Assembly: GCA_029224185.1 (NCBI GenBank)
Contig: CM055195.1
Location: forward strand, 1,392,305 to 1,456,304
Reading direction: 5' to 3'
DNA: 64,000 bases
From: Karalla daura
Lineage: Eukaryota; Chordata; Actinopteri; Chaetodontiformes; Leiognathidae
Shown here: piece by piece, positions 1-13,511 of the stretch
Layout: each line of letters opens with the position of its first letter
Numbering within the stretch: the first letter of the stretch is position 1
Translations under genes and position numbers: made by a program
The notes under the pieces: generated by a model
The model's input: only the letters and a program-made list of their open reading frames with translations
The model's database searches: none
Told to the model about the DNA's origin: nothing

Positions 1-2239
1 CGCTCTGCTAGATCATCGACGCCAGCACAACCCAAGTTGTCGCCCAGGACGTATTAGCATAATGTTCCATTCTGCAGCTAATATTGTCCTTTCATTTGGC
101 TCGGAGCTGCCTGGAGAAGAGCAGAGCTGCAGATGGAGCCACTTCTACCGCCTCACTCTAAAATGCTGTACAGAAGTCTTAAAAGTGTAACATCTCCAGC
201 GGATCCTGCATCAGCCGAGGAGCTGCCTCGCCACCCAAAATAAACCAGCGCATGAAGAATTAAAGGAGGAAACAAGTTATCTCTTGTTTGAACTGGTGTT
301 CCTATCGGTTTATATTTAGTCTCCACCGCAGACACCCTCATCAAATTCCTCAAAGCAATCGTCAAAGCTCTTCTCATGTAATCCAACCGCGCAACATCAC
401 TTGGAACATGAACGACAAAGAACGTCGTGTTGTGCAGGAAGGTGATGGAGCCGGACAGAGTGACAGGATGATTTAATATATGAGAGCGACTCATCAGTCA
501 CGTAGCCAGCACTTTATTCAACATGCAAAATGGCTCCTGAGCCAGGCAGTCTGTGGCGGTGGATTATTTGTGAGTAATATTCTTTTGCAGTGGTAAATAT
601 ATTGTGTCATGCAGCAGAGGGTGGAAGAAAAATTCTCTCTCAAGCTATTTTAATGAAGTCCCAAATGTCATCCTCATGCTTCTTTCAAGAGCAAACTCAG
701 AGAGAGTCCTCCAGAAGCCCGACTGTCCCCTCAGCGCATCTTCAGATGATCTAAAAGCGAGCAGCTACAACAAAAAGCAGCATAAGCAGAGAAAAAAAAC
801 TGAAACTGCACAATGGAGAGAAGGCAGTAAACAGGTGGGCTGGGCAACTTAAGTCTGCTGCTCTGCCTGAGCAGCTTTGATGAATTGTTGAGGAGGCGAC
901 GAACTGTGATTAGGGCTGACTACGAGTCTTTGTCAACATAGAAATCTGGTGAAAGAAGAGTAAGGAGTAGTAAGGCCAGTCCTTTAATCATCGCCATCGT
1001 ATAATTCATTTGCAGTTACGCTGCAGCTACGTCTGTGCAGAGAGGCTGAGATTTTGCAGCAGCACCATTATAGTGAGGAATGTCAATGCATCTCAGTGTT
1101 TTTGGTCAGTGCAGTGAAGAGCGTCAGAGGCTGAGTTTAAATTAGAGCCAACACATTTTCCTCTCAACAATAGTGAGGAGCAGCGAGGGTGCGGGGCGTC
1201 CAATTACCGGGGAGGGAGCGTGTGTGTCGTCTTGACACCACGTCCGGTTCCTCCAGCGCAGCAGCAGCAGGCGCTAGGCTGCAGCGCGGCAGCCATGTTG
1301 GGGGGGGCAGCCGGAGGCCGTATCAGTACGTGTTCTCTGACAACCTGTGTCGCCAGCATTTAATCACTGGAAGCAAAAGAAGCAAAAGACGCACGCAGAG
1401 CGTCCCTCCCCTCCATCAGCCACGCTGCTACTCGCCTCCTCTTCTGTTTTGTTTTGTTTCTGTTCTTAATTGAAGTTAGAGCAGATTAGCAACAAGTGAC
1501 AGGGTCTTACCATCGCGATTTAGCTCGTCTGCACTGGCAGCGCCAAGCGGCAACACGACGAGATCCAACAGGCAGAATTCATGTAACATGACATGAGCAA
1601 ACTGGAGGCAGGAGGCGCATGTTTGCCCAGCTGGCCTGTGGGATCACTTCATACCCAGTGATACCAGTGAGATGAGCCACAGTTCAGCTCTCTTCTCCAC
1701 AATAAAACACTTGTTAATACCATGATAAAAATCCCATCTACCATAAGTAAGGTAGAGTAATATCCAGGCTGTTAGACTGATGAAACAAGAAAGCACTGGC
1801 TTCACTTCTTGGAAAAGTGATAAATTAACTGATCAAAGAAGTACATTTATTCATCAGAGTGGTCAGAGTGACTTAAAAAATGTTGAAACTAATTGTGATG
1901 AATCAGTTCCTTTTATTAGGAATCAGTTGTTCCATGTGTTTTCCTCTTTACATTGTGAGGCCGACTGCAGGATATAAAAGGTGTGGCTGAGAAAAGCACA
2001 TAAATCACTGAGCAACTACATTTGTGCTAATACGATGGGGTTTAAGAACAGCTAATGATGTGTCTGGTGGAAGTCTGGCAGCGTGACAAGAGTCAAGAGG
2101 AATTTAACTCACATCATTGTTTTCACTGGATCCACTTTGTAAAAGCATTCTTCAGACAATGTTCCCGTCTCCATCCCTGAACCCTCACAGCTGCCATGCA
2201 AAGCTGTGCAGACAGCTCCACTGGGCAATGTGGAAAAAG

Positions 2240-2480
2240 ACAATAGGTGGAAACTGCTCTAACCTATTTGCCAAATGGTCTGTCATCTAATGCCCCGGCG
2301 CTGCTCTATTGTCTAATCCGACTGCTGAGGCCTCTAAAAGGATACATCGGCCTAATAAGATGAATGGGCTTTGACCCTGGAGCTGCTAAAAGCCAACCTG
2401 GCCAATTTATCTGAGTGACCTCTACTGCTGGCAGAGACGGCCCTCACCTCTCTTGGAAGCCTTTAGGAGGTGATCAATAC
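2240..2480. promoter_or_regulatory. Candidate conserved non-coding element
   Basis: Repeat-free, balanced composition and no ORF, with TTTGACC-like and CCTAATAAG motifs. Looks like the kind of sequence retained around developmental genes. This is pattern judgement only. Confidence 0.2.
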
Positions 2481-3797
2481 CTCCGAGGCAGAGCAATCCA
2501 AAACAAGAAGCCTCTAAAAGTTGATATTCCACCATTCACTACTCGCCCTTCATGACATTGCACTTGCAGCGAGAGATCAGATCAAAGATTGATAATCACG
2601 TTACGCTTTTATATTCATTACAAAGTTAGCTACAAAGGCTAACTGCAGTTCTGCACAGTCGGAGAGCAGCTGCGACTGGAACAAGGAGCATGATGTAATT
2701 TGTGAACAACGTGAGTTTTATTTCACTTAAAAAATATTTACATTAGCGATGGGCTGGTAAATCGGCACTAATTCAATCAGGTCTTCTCAAATCGCAAGGG
2801 GCTAATGTAAAGCAAGATGAGCGGAGTAGAAAGGTCCTGATTCATCAGTAATCTCATTATGCAAACCACAAACATGGCTGCTCCAGTGCCTGGATAGTAA
2901 TTGTAATATTGAGAGGTGCATTTTGAGGGAAAATAAGATTTTGTTGAGTAAATTAAGGATTCTGTTTCATGTTGTGCTAGTTGGTGTTGGAGGGAGATAA
3001 AAGGCCAGTGCCGGGTGGGTCCAGGCCCAGAGACCCTGACAGCAGCACAGCATGAATCAGTTTACATGCTATACGATATCAATCGTTGGCCTCAAATCTA
3101 TATCTGCAAAGTGCTTAGGTTTGCATTGGTGATTAGATGAATTGAACTGAGAATAGTCTGTTACTTGAGCATCCCCTCATAGCCCGGATACCTAATGCCT
3201 TCCCTCTGCCTCTGAAGTGACCACAGTTTCAGGATGCTTTGCTCTGGGCACTTGGCCAGAAAGCTTTATGTATTCTGATACCATTCATTTTTAATCAGGA
3301 CCAGAATATCCTTCCAAACCTCTTGCTGCCTTTGGCTACAAGACATCAATTTTGTTATATTTTAATTGATTTGGCAGTTCTCCTCGTTGTCGTCTGTGCA
3401 CGTTGATTGTTAAGCGTCTAACGTTCGGAGGCGACAGCGGCAGCGCTGCTCACTTCCACTCACGGCTTTCAGATGCTTTTCCTCCTGCAGAATTATGCAT
3501 CCATGCAGCGGGCACACTTAGTCTAGCCGCTGAAAATATAGTGTGTGTTCAGCACATTTCACTCGGCTTTCCACTTGGACGTGCAGTGAGAGGGTTTCTC
3601 CACATGACTGCTGAGGAGAGAGGACATGAGAGCAGGGGAGGGGAATCTTGGTCTCTGGTATAATGAGTTTGACAATGAAAGTGACACTGCGTCCTCCCTG
3701 GACCTTGCCGTGTGATCAATCATAACAATGGCTCACCATTTCCTCCTCTGGATACTGACCTTTCTCCCTCCAGGAGAGGAAGTGTGTGTAGCTGTTG

Positions 3798-3801
<4 letters not shown>

Positions 3802-3849
<48 letters not shown>
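3802..3849. repeat. (GT)24 microsatellite
   Basis: Uninterrupted GT dinucleotides. Confidence 0.97.
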
Positions 3850-3850
<1 letters not shown>

Positions 3851-4959
3851 CCTCTTGATTTCCTCATACCATCACCCTCCTTCCAATCAGCCCTTGAAGT
3901 CCTGCTTCACAGCCATCAGAGTGTCCTTTAGCAGACATTTTTTCCCGTTTCTCAAGAGCAAAAACGGTCTGAAAAAATGTCCAATTTAGAGAAAAACTGA
4001 TGTAATTTATTCGGTTGTATAAACTATTTTAAGCCTGGACAACACGCTGCGATTCTGCAGAAGGGGAGGCTGGTTTATGAGTTTAAAATCCCATCACCTG
4101 AACAGCTTGCAAGGTGATTTGATGCCGTTAAACTGCCAAGATTTCATGCAAATACTAATAAGCGGGATTATTTTGGGTTGTTTCTCTGCTAGTCTGCTGC
4201 CCTGAAGGAGGAGTGACAGGAGCAGGAGTGACGTGTGAGGGATCCGTGAGCGTGGAGCGTCCTGCAGGATCTGAGCCTCTCTGACCCTGTCTCCCTGACG
4301 AGCCTGCGGGACGTCTGATCAGCAGCCTGCGGACTGTATTACTGAGATCCTGAGTCCACTCTCCCTCTATTAGCAAAGCAGACCAAAGGGAAAAAATGCA
4401 TCTAAAAATATATACAACACCATTAAAACTCTTAAATATGTCTCAGCCAGAAATGTCCCCTGTTGGCAATAAGGAGTCTAGACACAGTTTTATTGCCATT
4501 TTTACGCCTGGCTTAATTGCTGTTTTATCTACACGCTGTTAATGTCTAGAATGTCTTAAATATAAGAGGAAATTCTGATCAATAGCAGCTCCAACAGACC
4601 TGTTGTCCACCCAGCCTGTGGATGTGACGATGCGTTCACTTCCATGCAGCTTCATTAGAACACGCGCCGCAGTCACAGCATTAACCAGAGCGCTAATGAA
4701 GACATCAGTAAATGAACAACACAGTTAATTACACACATATATAACATGTGTCTTTACTGTGGTATTTATACATATGCTGGTGTGTTTTTTTTAATATAAT
4801 TTGATTTATATAAAATGAAAGCTGTATGCCGGGAGGCTATTTGAGGTTCACTAGCAAGTAGACGCCATGTTGCCTGCCAGGCGAGACCCGGGGCAGAGTT
4901 AAGTTCTGAAGCTTTTCACTCGCTTCCTTAATGACTGAGGACGACTGAGTCCAACAGAT

Positions 4960-5212
4960 GAGGACCTGTAACAGATCAGGACCTGTAACAGATGAGGACC
5001 TGTAACAGATGAGGACCTGTAACAGATCAGGACCTGTAACAGATGAGGACCTGTAACAGATGAGGACCTGTAACAGATCAGGACCTGTAACAGATCAGGA
5101 CCTGTAACAGATCAGGACCTGTAACAGATGAGGACCTGTAACAGATCAGGACCTGTAACAGATCAGGACCTGTAACAGATGAGGACCTGTAACAGATCAG
5201 GACCAGGACCTG
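4960..5212. repeat. 17-bp minisatellite, 14 full copies
   Basis: The unit is S-AGGACCTGTAACAGAT, with S either G or C at the first position. Copies begin every 17 bases from 4960, with a truncated final copy at 5198. Apart from the G/C position, the copies are essentially identical, indicating recent amplification or gene conversion. Confidence 0.97.
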
Positions 5213-7439
5213 TTCTCGTTGTCTGAGCTGCAGAGGAGACGACGAACGGCAGACTGTGATCAGCGTCTCCATCGACACCGTATGAACTCAGACGAAGCAA
5301 ATTGAGGCTGATGCGCTTTGATTCGCAGCATTGTTCGCGCTCACATGACGAAAACCGTCTGAAATTTGAGAAAGTCGAGACCTTTTAATGAAACATTCAT
5401 TGATGTGTAAGAAAGACTTCAGTACATTTTGGCTTGCGTGCAGAGGTCCAGTGGTGTAATTTGCAGTTAAATGTGGTTTTAATTGCACGTGTCAAAAGGA
5501 AAATTAGAGCAGCGCAACACAATTAAGGAAATACGTTTTTGGACGTACAGTGTTTTCATCATTAAACCTTGGCCATTTAATTGGGCCATTTTACAGAGCT
5601 GCATTTAGATGAGAGTGTTTTTCTTTGCTCGTGAGATGAATGTGCTCTTGAGACGCGCCGTGACAGCCACTGAACCTGCTCCACCGCCGCCTGGCTGTCG
5701 AGGTGTCGCTCACTTCCTGTCTGTCTGCAGCAGTCAGGGACACGCAGGGACTTATGGACAAAAGACCTTTGTCAAACCAACAGCTTAGAGGGAATGCAAG
5801 CCGGCATGACCGCACGACCCCACGAGTGCAATGACAAGCGTACTTCAGACGTTTTGCACATTGAGATGAGGCGGCGGCAGAAGAATCACCTTCACTTCCA
5901 ACTCTCTGATTGCCGACATCAAACACGGAGAAGCACAAAGGTCAGAGCCACGGCAGCATGACTATAGATACCGCAGATATCCCAGTGTCCCGAGATAGCA
6001 GAGAGAAAGGATATCATAAAAGGAAGGAGACATGAATCCAAATAGATTGGCGGGCTGGTGCGAGTCTGGGGACGGCGTCTGGGCACCCAGCGGCACGCCA
6101 GGAAGTGAGAGAGGATCTATTTTAGTCAATTTGAAAAAGGGATAAAAGACAGACCTAGATACTGCCGCCTTCCCTCCCTTCCCCACTGCTCTCTTTAAAC
6201 CCAGAGACTGTTTACATTTATTTACATCTTTTCAGTTAAAATGAGACCGTTCCTTGTTTATCCACTTCACGGGCCGTCAGTGGAACATATGTCATTTCCT
6301 TATGTCTGCGTGTCCTCCCCTCACATCTCAGGAGGCTTCAAGTGGCTCTCTGGGTTCAGACAGCGTCCACGGCTGCCGAGGCGATACCAGTCATACATGT
6401 AATTATGAGCAGCACAATTGGGCCAACATGCTAATCCGTGTTTCTTCCATTGATATTCATAGAGTATAAAATGGCTTCCTGACTATTTCCGTGTTGCATG
6501 GTAATGCAATCACTCAATTAGGCTGTGTGATGAAATGAAATGAGCCATTTTCTCTTGAGGACGGTAAATAGTGGCCCTCGTAATTGACAACTGCAGAGCA
6601 ATTCCTAATCGTAATAACATGTCCTGCAGTCTGGTACCCACGAGTGATTAGACGGAGCCGAGCTCGCAGCCTGGTAGAACAGAGCGAGCCTCCCTCTGAC
6701 AGGCCCACCTCGATGCTCAATGATCAGGTGGCAGAAAGTAGAAAATCTCAAGAACTGGACGGACTTTGTGGCGTTTCATGGTGCAGCTGCATCTCTGCAG
6801 AGCGTGTGACGCTAACCCCGACGGATTAACCCAAACGTCATTAACACACGAGTGGCACACTCCAAAGTTGAGCCTGAACCTTTGGACTGCAGCCGAATCA
6901 ATTAGAGTGAAAGCGAATGACGAACACGTGGCTTGTCGTACAGGGAACAGCACGTTGGAATTCCTGCCCTGCGTTTTCTTTCCTTCCCAGGAAGCGGAGC
7001 GGTGCTCAGCCACTGTGCAGCGCCTGGGGAGCGGCTGCAGTTCTGAGCCAGTGGCCTGCTCAGGGTCCTGACAGCAGGGCAGACATATATTTGGGGAAGA
7101 AGGACACACATGCAAACACGGGCAAAACATGCAAACTGCACTCGCAAAATTCCTGTCACGAACTGGAACAAAGACCAGAACCTTCTCGCCATGAGGCGAC
7201 AGAGCAGACCAGCGGCCAGTCAATCACCAGAGCTCTGCTCAGCCATGAAAAACATGCAGAAAAAGGCAAAAATTAAACTCTGCTGCTTTTTCATGATGCT
7301 ACTATAGACTGTATTTGAGCTTTTATATTAACACTCTTACCATCCCCAGCCTGAACGTTCCTCTCACAGAGAGGAAAACACGGAGCATTTCTCAGCTACT
7401 TTGAGCGTCGTTCACCAGGGAACAATCACACAATCTCCA

Positions 7440-7610
7440 TCACGTATCCAGGATAAGTTATGCCAAGATAATCAATGCATTAATTAGCGACGATGCAGCC
7501 GATATCACTGTGAACTCTTTAAAAGTATTAGAGGGGATATAGTAGTTTCAAGAAAATCTGTTTTCTCTTATTAATATGCAAATTTATACGGCTCGACACT
7601 CAAAGTCTAA
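7440..7610. promoter_or_regulatory. Candidate enhancer with a POU octamer
   Basis: Repeat-free A/T-rich block containing the exact octamer ATGCAAAT at 7576-7583, homeodomain-type TTAATTAG at 7480-7487 and GATATCAC sites. POU factors drive many neural genes, which would fit a teneurin intron. Unverified. Confidence 0.25.
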
Positions 7611-7708
7611 TCAGATCATCCACTCTGCAGGGGGTCGCTGTGGTGTGAGGGGAGACGTTTGCACCATGTGTTGTTGATAATGTGTTCACGAGAAAGTGTC
7701 TGAGCCGT

Positions 7709-7824
7709 ACACAACAACAACTACAACAACAACAACAACTACAACTACAATAACAACAACTACTACAACAACAACTACAACAACAACAACAACTACAACA
7801 ACAACAACAACAACAACAACAACA
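7709..7824. repeat. Imperfect (ACA)n trinucleotide array
   Basis: ACA units with scattered ACT and ATA variants. The array stays open in several frames and gives artificial poly-threonine and poly-cysteine ORFs. Confidence 0.95.
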
Positions 7825-7942
7825 GAAGCACATCCCAGGCGTGTCCTCAGGATGTCCTCCAGGGTGAATCTGGACTCACCAACGACCTCCAGGACCCAAA
7901 ACGGATCTTTTCACAACAACGATGAGCACGACACCTATGACA

Positions 7943-7979
7943 CCCCCCCCCCCATCCCCCTCACCCCCCCCCCCCCCCA
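7943..7979. repeat. Interrupted poly-C tract
   Basis: Runs of C broken by ATC and TCA. Confidence 0.85.
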
Positions 7980-8352
7980 TCACCTCAAGCTCTAACAACA
8001 TGAGCACTTAAACGATAAAGCACAGACACCTTCCCTGCTCCGCTTAACTAAAGATGGAGCTGTTGTCTCTGGCAGTTTCAGAGTGATCTTCAAAAATCAT
8101 CACAGATGGCCAAACCCTTTGGACCAGAAATGAGATGAGAGGAACAAGCTCTCTGATGTTATTTATTCCTTTTGTGGTCGGCTTGTGCCATATTGAATTA
8201 TAAAAAGTGTTGAGGGAGGATTTCTGCCTGCCACGATCAATAGGCTGATGCCACTGTCACGGCGCGCGCCGCACACACATCTGAGAGGACTTTGACAGAT
8301 GGCGCGTCACCTCCGTCGCCGTGACGACGTCCCATGTGCAGCCTCAGTCTGG

Positions 8353-8353
<1 letters not shown>

Positions 8354-8397
<44 letters not shown>
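8354..8397. repeat. (TG)22 microsatellite
   Basis: Uninterrupted TG dinucleotides. Confidence 0.97.
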
Positions 8398-8400
<3 letters not shown>

Positions 8401-9020
8401 ATATCTGCACTTTGTGCACGATTCTTCCATTTCATTTTATTTTTTTCGATCTTACGACGGAAAAACAAAAGCGGGCATTTGCGTGCGTTAGCGCACGTGT
8501 GCGTGCACGTGAGTGGGAGGAGAGAGAGAGGTGAGGCCGAGCGAGCATCATGAATACATGCACGCTGAGGAGCGTGTTAGAGGGTGTCTGATACGCTTTC
8601 ATACACCCACCCAAAAAGCCTTTGGTGCTTGCTGTGCTACAGCACACTTTGCTGGGACTCCTCCACTGATTTCATTAACCTTCTCCTGCTTCTTCCCCAC
8701 ACAATGAATCTGTGCGCTACACCACAACGCAAAGTGTAGACCCGCACCGCAGACCGGGACAAATTATCCCCCACAGATCCCGTCACAAACACACAAACTC
8801 GCCGGCTCCACCCACTCCCGCCGAGCTCTGAGGAGACATCAAAAGCGACACCGCTTTTTTTTCTCCTTCCCACCACTTTGGACAGAAGGTGCAGGCCGCA
8901 GCTAGTGATGCTTCTTTAACAGAGGATGACAGGCGTCGCAGAGCAAGCCCCTCTCTCCTAACCAGAGGTCAGCGGACGTTGAGCCCCCTCCATCGAATGA
9001 TAAACCCCCCTTCACCTCCC

Positions 9021-9068
9021 GCCTCCTCCTCCGCCTCCTCCTCCTCCTCCTCCTCCTCCTCCTCCTCG
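9021..9068. repeat. (CTC)n trinucleotide repeat
   Basis: CCTCCTCCG then a run of about 13 CTC units. Confidence 0.93.
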
Positions 9069-10122
9069 AGTGACGGCTCATACAGCCGCAGAGAGCTGTC
9101 ACGAGGTACTGCAGTGCTGTACTGGAGCTGCGCTACCTAACAAGTCAGTGCAAGCTTTTTCACACCCTATTAGGAATACAACTCAACTGGGCCATGCTAT
9201 GTTTCTGTTTAATGCAGTCATTCAAGTTTTATGAGGGGTATAATATTGATTCTGAGGCCTGTGCAGCTGACATTAAGGAGGTGAAATAACAGGACAGGAG
9301 CAGCGCTCCTCTGCCTCCACAGCAGCTCTACGTTGGCGCCGGCAACGCTCGAACTGAGCGACTAGAATCTATTAAAACGTGAAAAAGCATCGCAGCAGAG
9401 AGCGACTCCTGCAGCCACCGCCTCTGGGAGCGTCTGGCCCTCACTCCACTTTGTTAAAATATGATTTTAAACACTTTATTTCTTTATATTCAGAGCCTCA
9501 CACCACGGCCAGCGGTGTTTTTAAATAAAATAGTTTGACAAAATGACATTAAACTGAGAAACTGGTATAATTCATTTTGTGCATTTCCAAGAAATTAAAA
9601 AAACAAAACAAACCAAAAAAAAAATCAACAAATCTATTGCATGAAAAACCTTCAGGGTCACCAAGGAACTAACCATGAAAATCCAATTGTTGTTTTTATT
9701 TTTATTTTATTTTTTTTCTTGCCAAAATACCACCGGAGAAAAGACGGAGGTTGCCTTCTAAAATCAATCCTGAGAGTTTGTATTTGCGGCTGTAATTAGT
9801 GTGTGAAAAGCAGCTTGTCCCTGTCCTCCTGCTGTCTGCACAGCACTACAAAGACTCCCAGTCTCAACTGGATCCACTCCATTATGAGCTGGGAAAAACA
9901 AAACAAAACAAAAATACAATTTCATAATACTAATGGGGATGCCAGTGATTTTTGCTCCATATAAATTTTAATTCTGCATAATGCAGATGTAATTCATTAA
10001 TTACACAAACTTACTTTATAATAATGTTGCCTTGGGATTTATTAAATGACTTTTTCTACTCGCTGCTAATCTTTAGGAACACGATTCTAAAATTACTACT
10101 GCGGTTAAAAAACATCCAGACC

Positions 10123-10154
10123 CAGAGTCAGAGTCAGAGTCAGAGTCAGAGTCA
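10123..10154. repeat. (CAGAGT)5 hexanucleotide repeat
   Basis: Five exact CAGAGT units. Confidence 0.95.
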
Positions 10155-10274
10155 AGCTCCATGTTTCTGCTCCTTTTCTAGTTCATGTGAGGAGCTTCTA
10201 GAAGAGTTCAGCCCCTGTGCACAGCTGGCACATGTCACAGCAGCACCACACACTAAGTGGCTCTACGTATGCAC

Positions 10275-10471
<197 letters not shown>

Positions 10472-11835
10472 CACAGTAAGGCATCACTGTCAGGAAAAGA
10501 CTGATACTAAACGGTTTCTTCTTATTCTAGCAGACTCGAGCATCTCTGTAAACAAGGAGATATTAAAATGATAAATGACAGAGAAGCAGAATATTTTTTA
10601 TAAAAAGTGCAAAAGACACACAACCTCCATGTAACGTTATTTGAGCTTCCACAGAATAAAAGTGAGGTAAATAATGAATAAATAAAGAGCTCTGGCCCGT
10701 CTCTGGATGTAAACAGGACAAAGTTGTCGCTCTTTAACAAAGGACACTTAGCATCACATCGCCTTTCTTCCTCCTGGAAAACCAATAAAACAGATGCTTT
10801 AATCAATCAATTTTCTTTTCAGGGGATTCTGTCAGTGGCAGAGGATTATGCTCGAGTAAGAGCAAAAATCAATGAAAGCTGCTTAACAGATGTCATCTCT
10901 TTTCCTGCTTTTTCCATTAAAAAAATCTCCAACAACTTAATGTTGTGTCATAAATAAGCTGCTATGATTGACATTAACAGCTGTGCTGTGGCCCAGCCTA
11001 ATGCAATTACATGCTTTTAAAAGTGCAGATTTATTGCAGCAAGAAATAAAGTAAAGAATAGAATAGGAGTTGGAGTGAGCGGAGCTGCAGATGTGTGCTG
11101 GAAGCAGACGTGAGTCCATGCTGGAGGAGCTGAGCTGCAGCAGTCTGTCAGAGCTGCAGACGTGTGACACGCAGGGTAACATTTGCAGATGTGGCCTTTT
11201 GGGAACGCGCTGAGCCTTTGCTACTTGTCTGTGTCGAACACTCTGTAGGATGGAGCAAATTAGAATGAAATATTGGGTTCATTTATGAATAAGTGGGGCT
11301 GAACGGCCCCTTGTCGGAGCTTCTGCACGCATATTCAGTTGATGGAAACCTTTGAATGGGTCGTTTCTCTTAGCTGCTTCATTAAGCAGTGAAAGTCAAA
11401 AGTGCAATGCCTCCTGACAAAAAAAATAAAAAATAGAAGATCAGGATCTACAGAGCTGGAACACTGGGGTTTCCTCAAAATCTGGACCATGAAAAAGAAG
11501 CTTGAAATAGTTGAATGAAGAAAAAAAAAAAAACAGGTGTTGGGACTGAAACCAGACCTCGACTACTACAACAAAGTGATCTGAGAATAAAAAACCAGAG
11601 GAACAGAGCTGACCTTTAATGAATCACTTGGCAGTGTTTTTTCTTTGCACTGAGAGAGGCCGGTGTGGGGACAGATCGGACAGGTACCGTTTATTTACTG
11701 TCTCATCATGAAACTAATTGAGACAATAGTGAGAACGATAAAGTCTCAGTGGGACGTCGTGCTAGCTCCAGCCAATCAGGAGCTGCTTCTGGAGACGTTT
11801 TCCATAAGGAACTCCAGGGGATGCATTCCAGAGGC

Positions 11836-11838
<3 letters not shown>

Positions 11839-11877
<39 letters not shown>
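11839..11877. repeat. (GT)n microsatellite
   Basis: About 19 GT units. Confidence 0.96.
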
Positions 11878-11879
<2 letters not shown>

Positions 11880-12300
11880 CTGCACAGGGCTGGAGGTGGT
11901 GTTTGCGTGGCCCTCTGCTCCGCTGGACGTATGGAGCGGAGCCGCAGCTGAGGCGCTGGGGCCGCGCTGGGTGGCTCTGGATTCTGATGGCATTTTGAAA
12001 AGGTAAAAGACTCACTCAGCCCCCTCCATCCCCAGCCCGGAGACAAGCTGGCTATGATGAATACTGCCATTAAGAAAATGACTTGTCTCAAATGTCAGAC
12101 TGTGGCCAATGTTTTCAGAATAAAAATTGATAGCACGCGAACACAAGACACTTTCCGTTTTTTACCCTCTTTAATGTCCTTGCCAGGAAAGTGTAATCAA
12201 GCCTAATTATATTAAATGCCTGTCTCTGTGATAGCATCACTTTCTTAAAATAATTAGAGCTTTACATTGAATGTGCTGTAATGGCGACGGCTCACACTGC

Positions 12301-12330
12301 GATGATGATGATGATGATGAGGATGATGAA
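12301..12330. repeat. (GAT)n trinucleotide repeat
   Basis: Seven or so GAT units with one GAG interruption. Confidence 0.9.
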
Positions 12331-13117
12331 TGACGAGCCGTGTCAGGAACTCTCCTCAGACACTTTGAAGATCTGCACTAAAACACAGACCAAGCCGAGA
12401 CGATCGGTTCAGTGAAAGGAGGAAAAATATTACACACTCAGAGTGTAGGCTGAAAAAACCGTGATGCATTTCAGGAACAGAAAAAGAAAACAGCTGGAAG
12501 AAAAAGTCCTGATCAGAGCTCAGTCTGCATGCAGAGTGTGCTGCAGAACAACCTCCCAGGAAGCAGAGCAGCAAAACCAGCTCCGACCGTAACCCTGGGA
12601 GCAGCTCAGCCTCCGCCTGCCCCGGCACAGGTCTGCCCCCCCCACACAACCTCAGCCTCAGCTCTCCAGCCTCAACACATTTGCACTTCAAACCATTGTA
12701 CCCATTTAATCAGCCATTGTGCATGCCCAGTCAACCACTGCAGAATTTCTGAGCAAAATCTCAGACTGAGGCACACAAAGCTATCTTTGATTATACGCCA
12801 GCCCGTGGGGAAACTTTATCAAACTCCTCCGCTTCCTGTGGCGAGGGACCAGGTGACTAGAACTGCTCAATCGGAAGGCCAAATTCTTTTCCGCATGCAG
12901 CGAGGAATCACGCCTTTGATCCGGAGCGAGGCAGCTGCAGACGCCTCTCCAGATACCCGCCCGCCAATCCGGGCCTGCGCTCCCTCCTCCAATCAGGGCC
13001 TCGTCTCCAGCGCCAGAGCCGCTGCAGCCCACAGCGCCTCGCGCACGCCGACGTGACGGAGGCTTCCGCCCAAACGCATTTCAGAGATGACAGGAGGGGA
13101 AAGTGTGGCCCACTCAC

Positions 13118-13393
13118 CCATCTCCGTGTCCGACTTATTGTCCATTTCCGTGTCAGTGAGCGTGAGCGCTGAGTTGGAGCGGCTGGAGAGGCAGGAGCTC
13201 TGCCCAGACTTGGCTCCCGTCCCCCAGAGAGCCATGGTACGCTCCGGCGTGGCGGGCTCATGGTTCTCGGAGGCGGCCGGGCCGCGGCCGTAGCTGCCCA
13301 GGGGGTGTGAGAGGCCCGTCTCAGGGCAGAGCGCCAGACCCCGGCGGGCCGGGGGCTCGCAGATGCCCAGCTGCCTCAGAGAGAAGGTCTGGC
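13118..13393 (-). CDS. tenm3: Teneurin-3-like, second coding exon (about residues 92-183)
   Basis: This 276-base exon continues the teneurin cytoplasmic domain. The acceptor is a pyrimidine-rich tract ending TGCAG at 13394. The first two bases complete the glycine codon begun in the previous exon, giving RPGQTFSLRQLGICEP across the junction, a close match to the family. Next come RRGLALCPETGL, ALWGTGAKSG and the highly typical SSCLSSRSNSALTLTDTE followed by NKSDTEM. The donor is GTGAGT at 13117-13112, and the exon again ends with one base of a codon (phase 1). The middle part, SYGRGPAASENHEPATPE, is divergent: the acidic SDAD-type stretch usual in teneurins is not recognisable. The serine/threonine-rich tail is well conserved, so the exon looks functional. 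The following exon is not found between 1 and 13117. Confidence 0.9.
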
Positions 13394-13495
13394 CTGCAGA
13401 GGAGCAAGCAGTAAAGTTAACAAGCCGAGCAACAAGGCGGGTTAATGGCCGGGAGCCGGAGCTGCGTGAAAAAGAAAAACAGTTAACCTGAGAGC

Positions 13496-13511
13496 GGGGG
13501 GGGGGGGGGGG
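13496..13511. repeat. Poly-G run near the teneurin exon
   Basis: Poly-G about 100 bases upstream (minus-strand sense) of the acceptor at 13394; on the gene strand it is a C run. Confidence 0.9.

Noticed and set aside
1189..1473. Plus-strand 94-codon frame in a moderately GC-rich stretch
   Set aside because: No similarity to a known protein and opposite strand to the host gene; chance ORF.
7600..7995. Poly-threonine and poly-cysteine frames
   Set aside because: Translation of the ACA array on the two strands.
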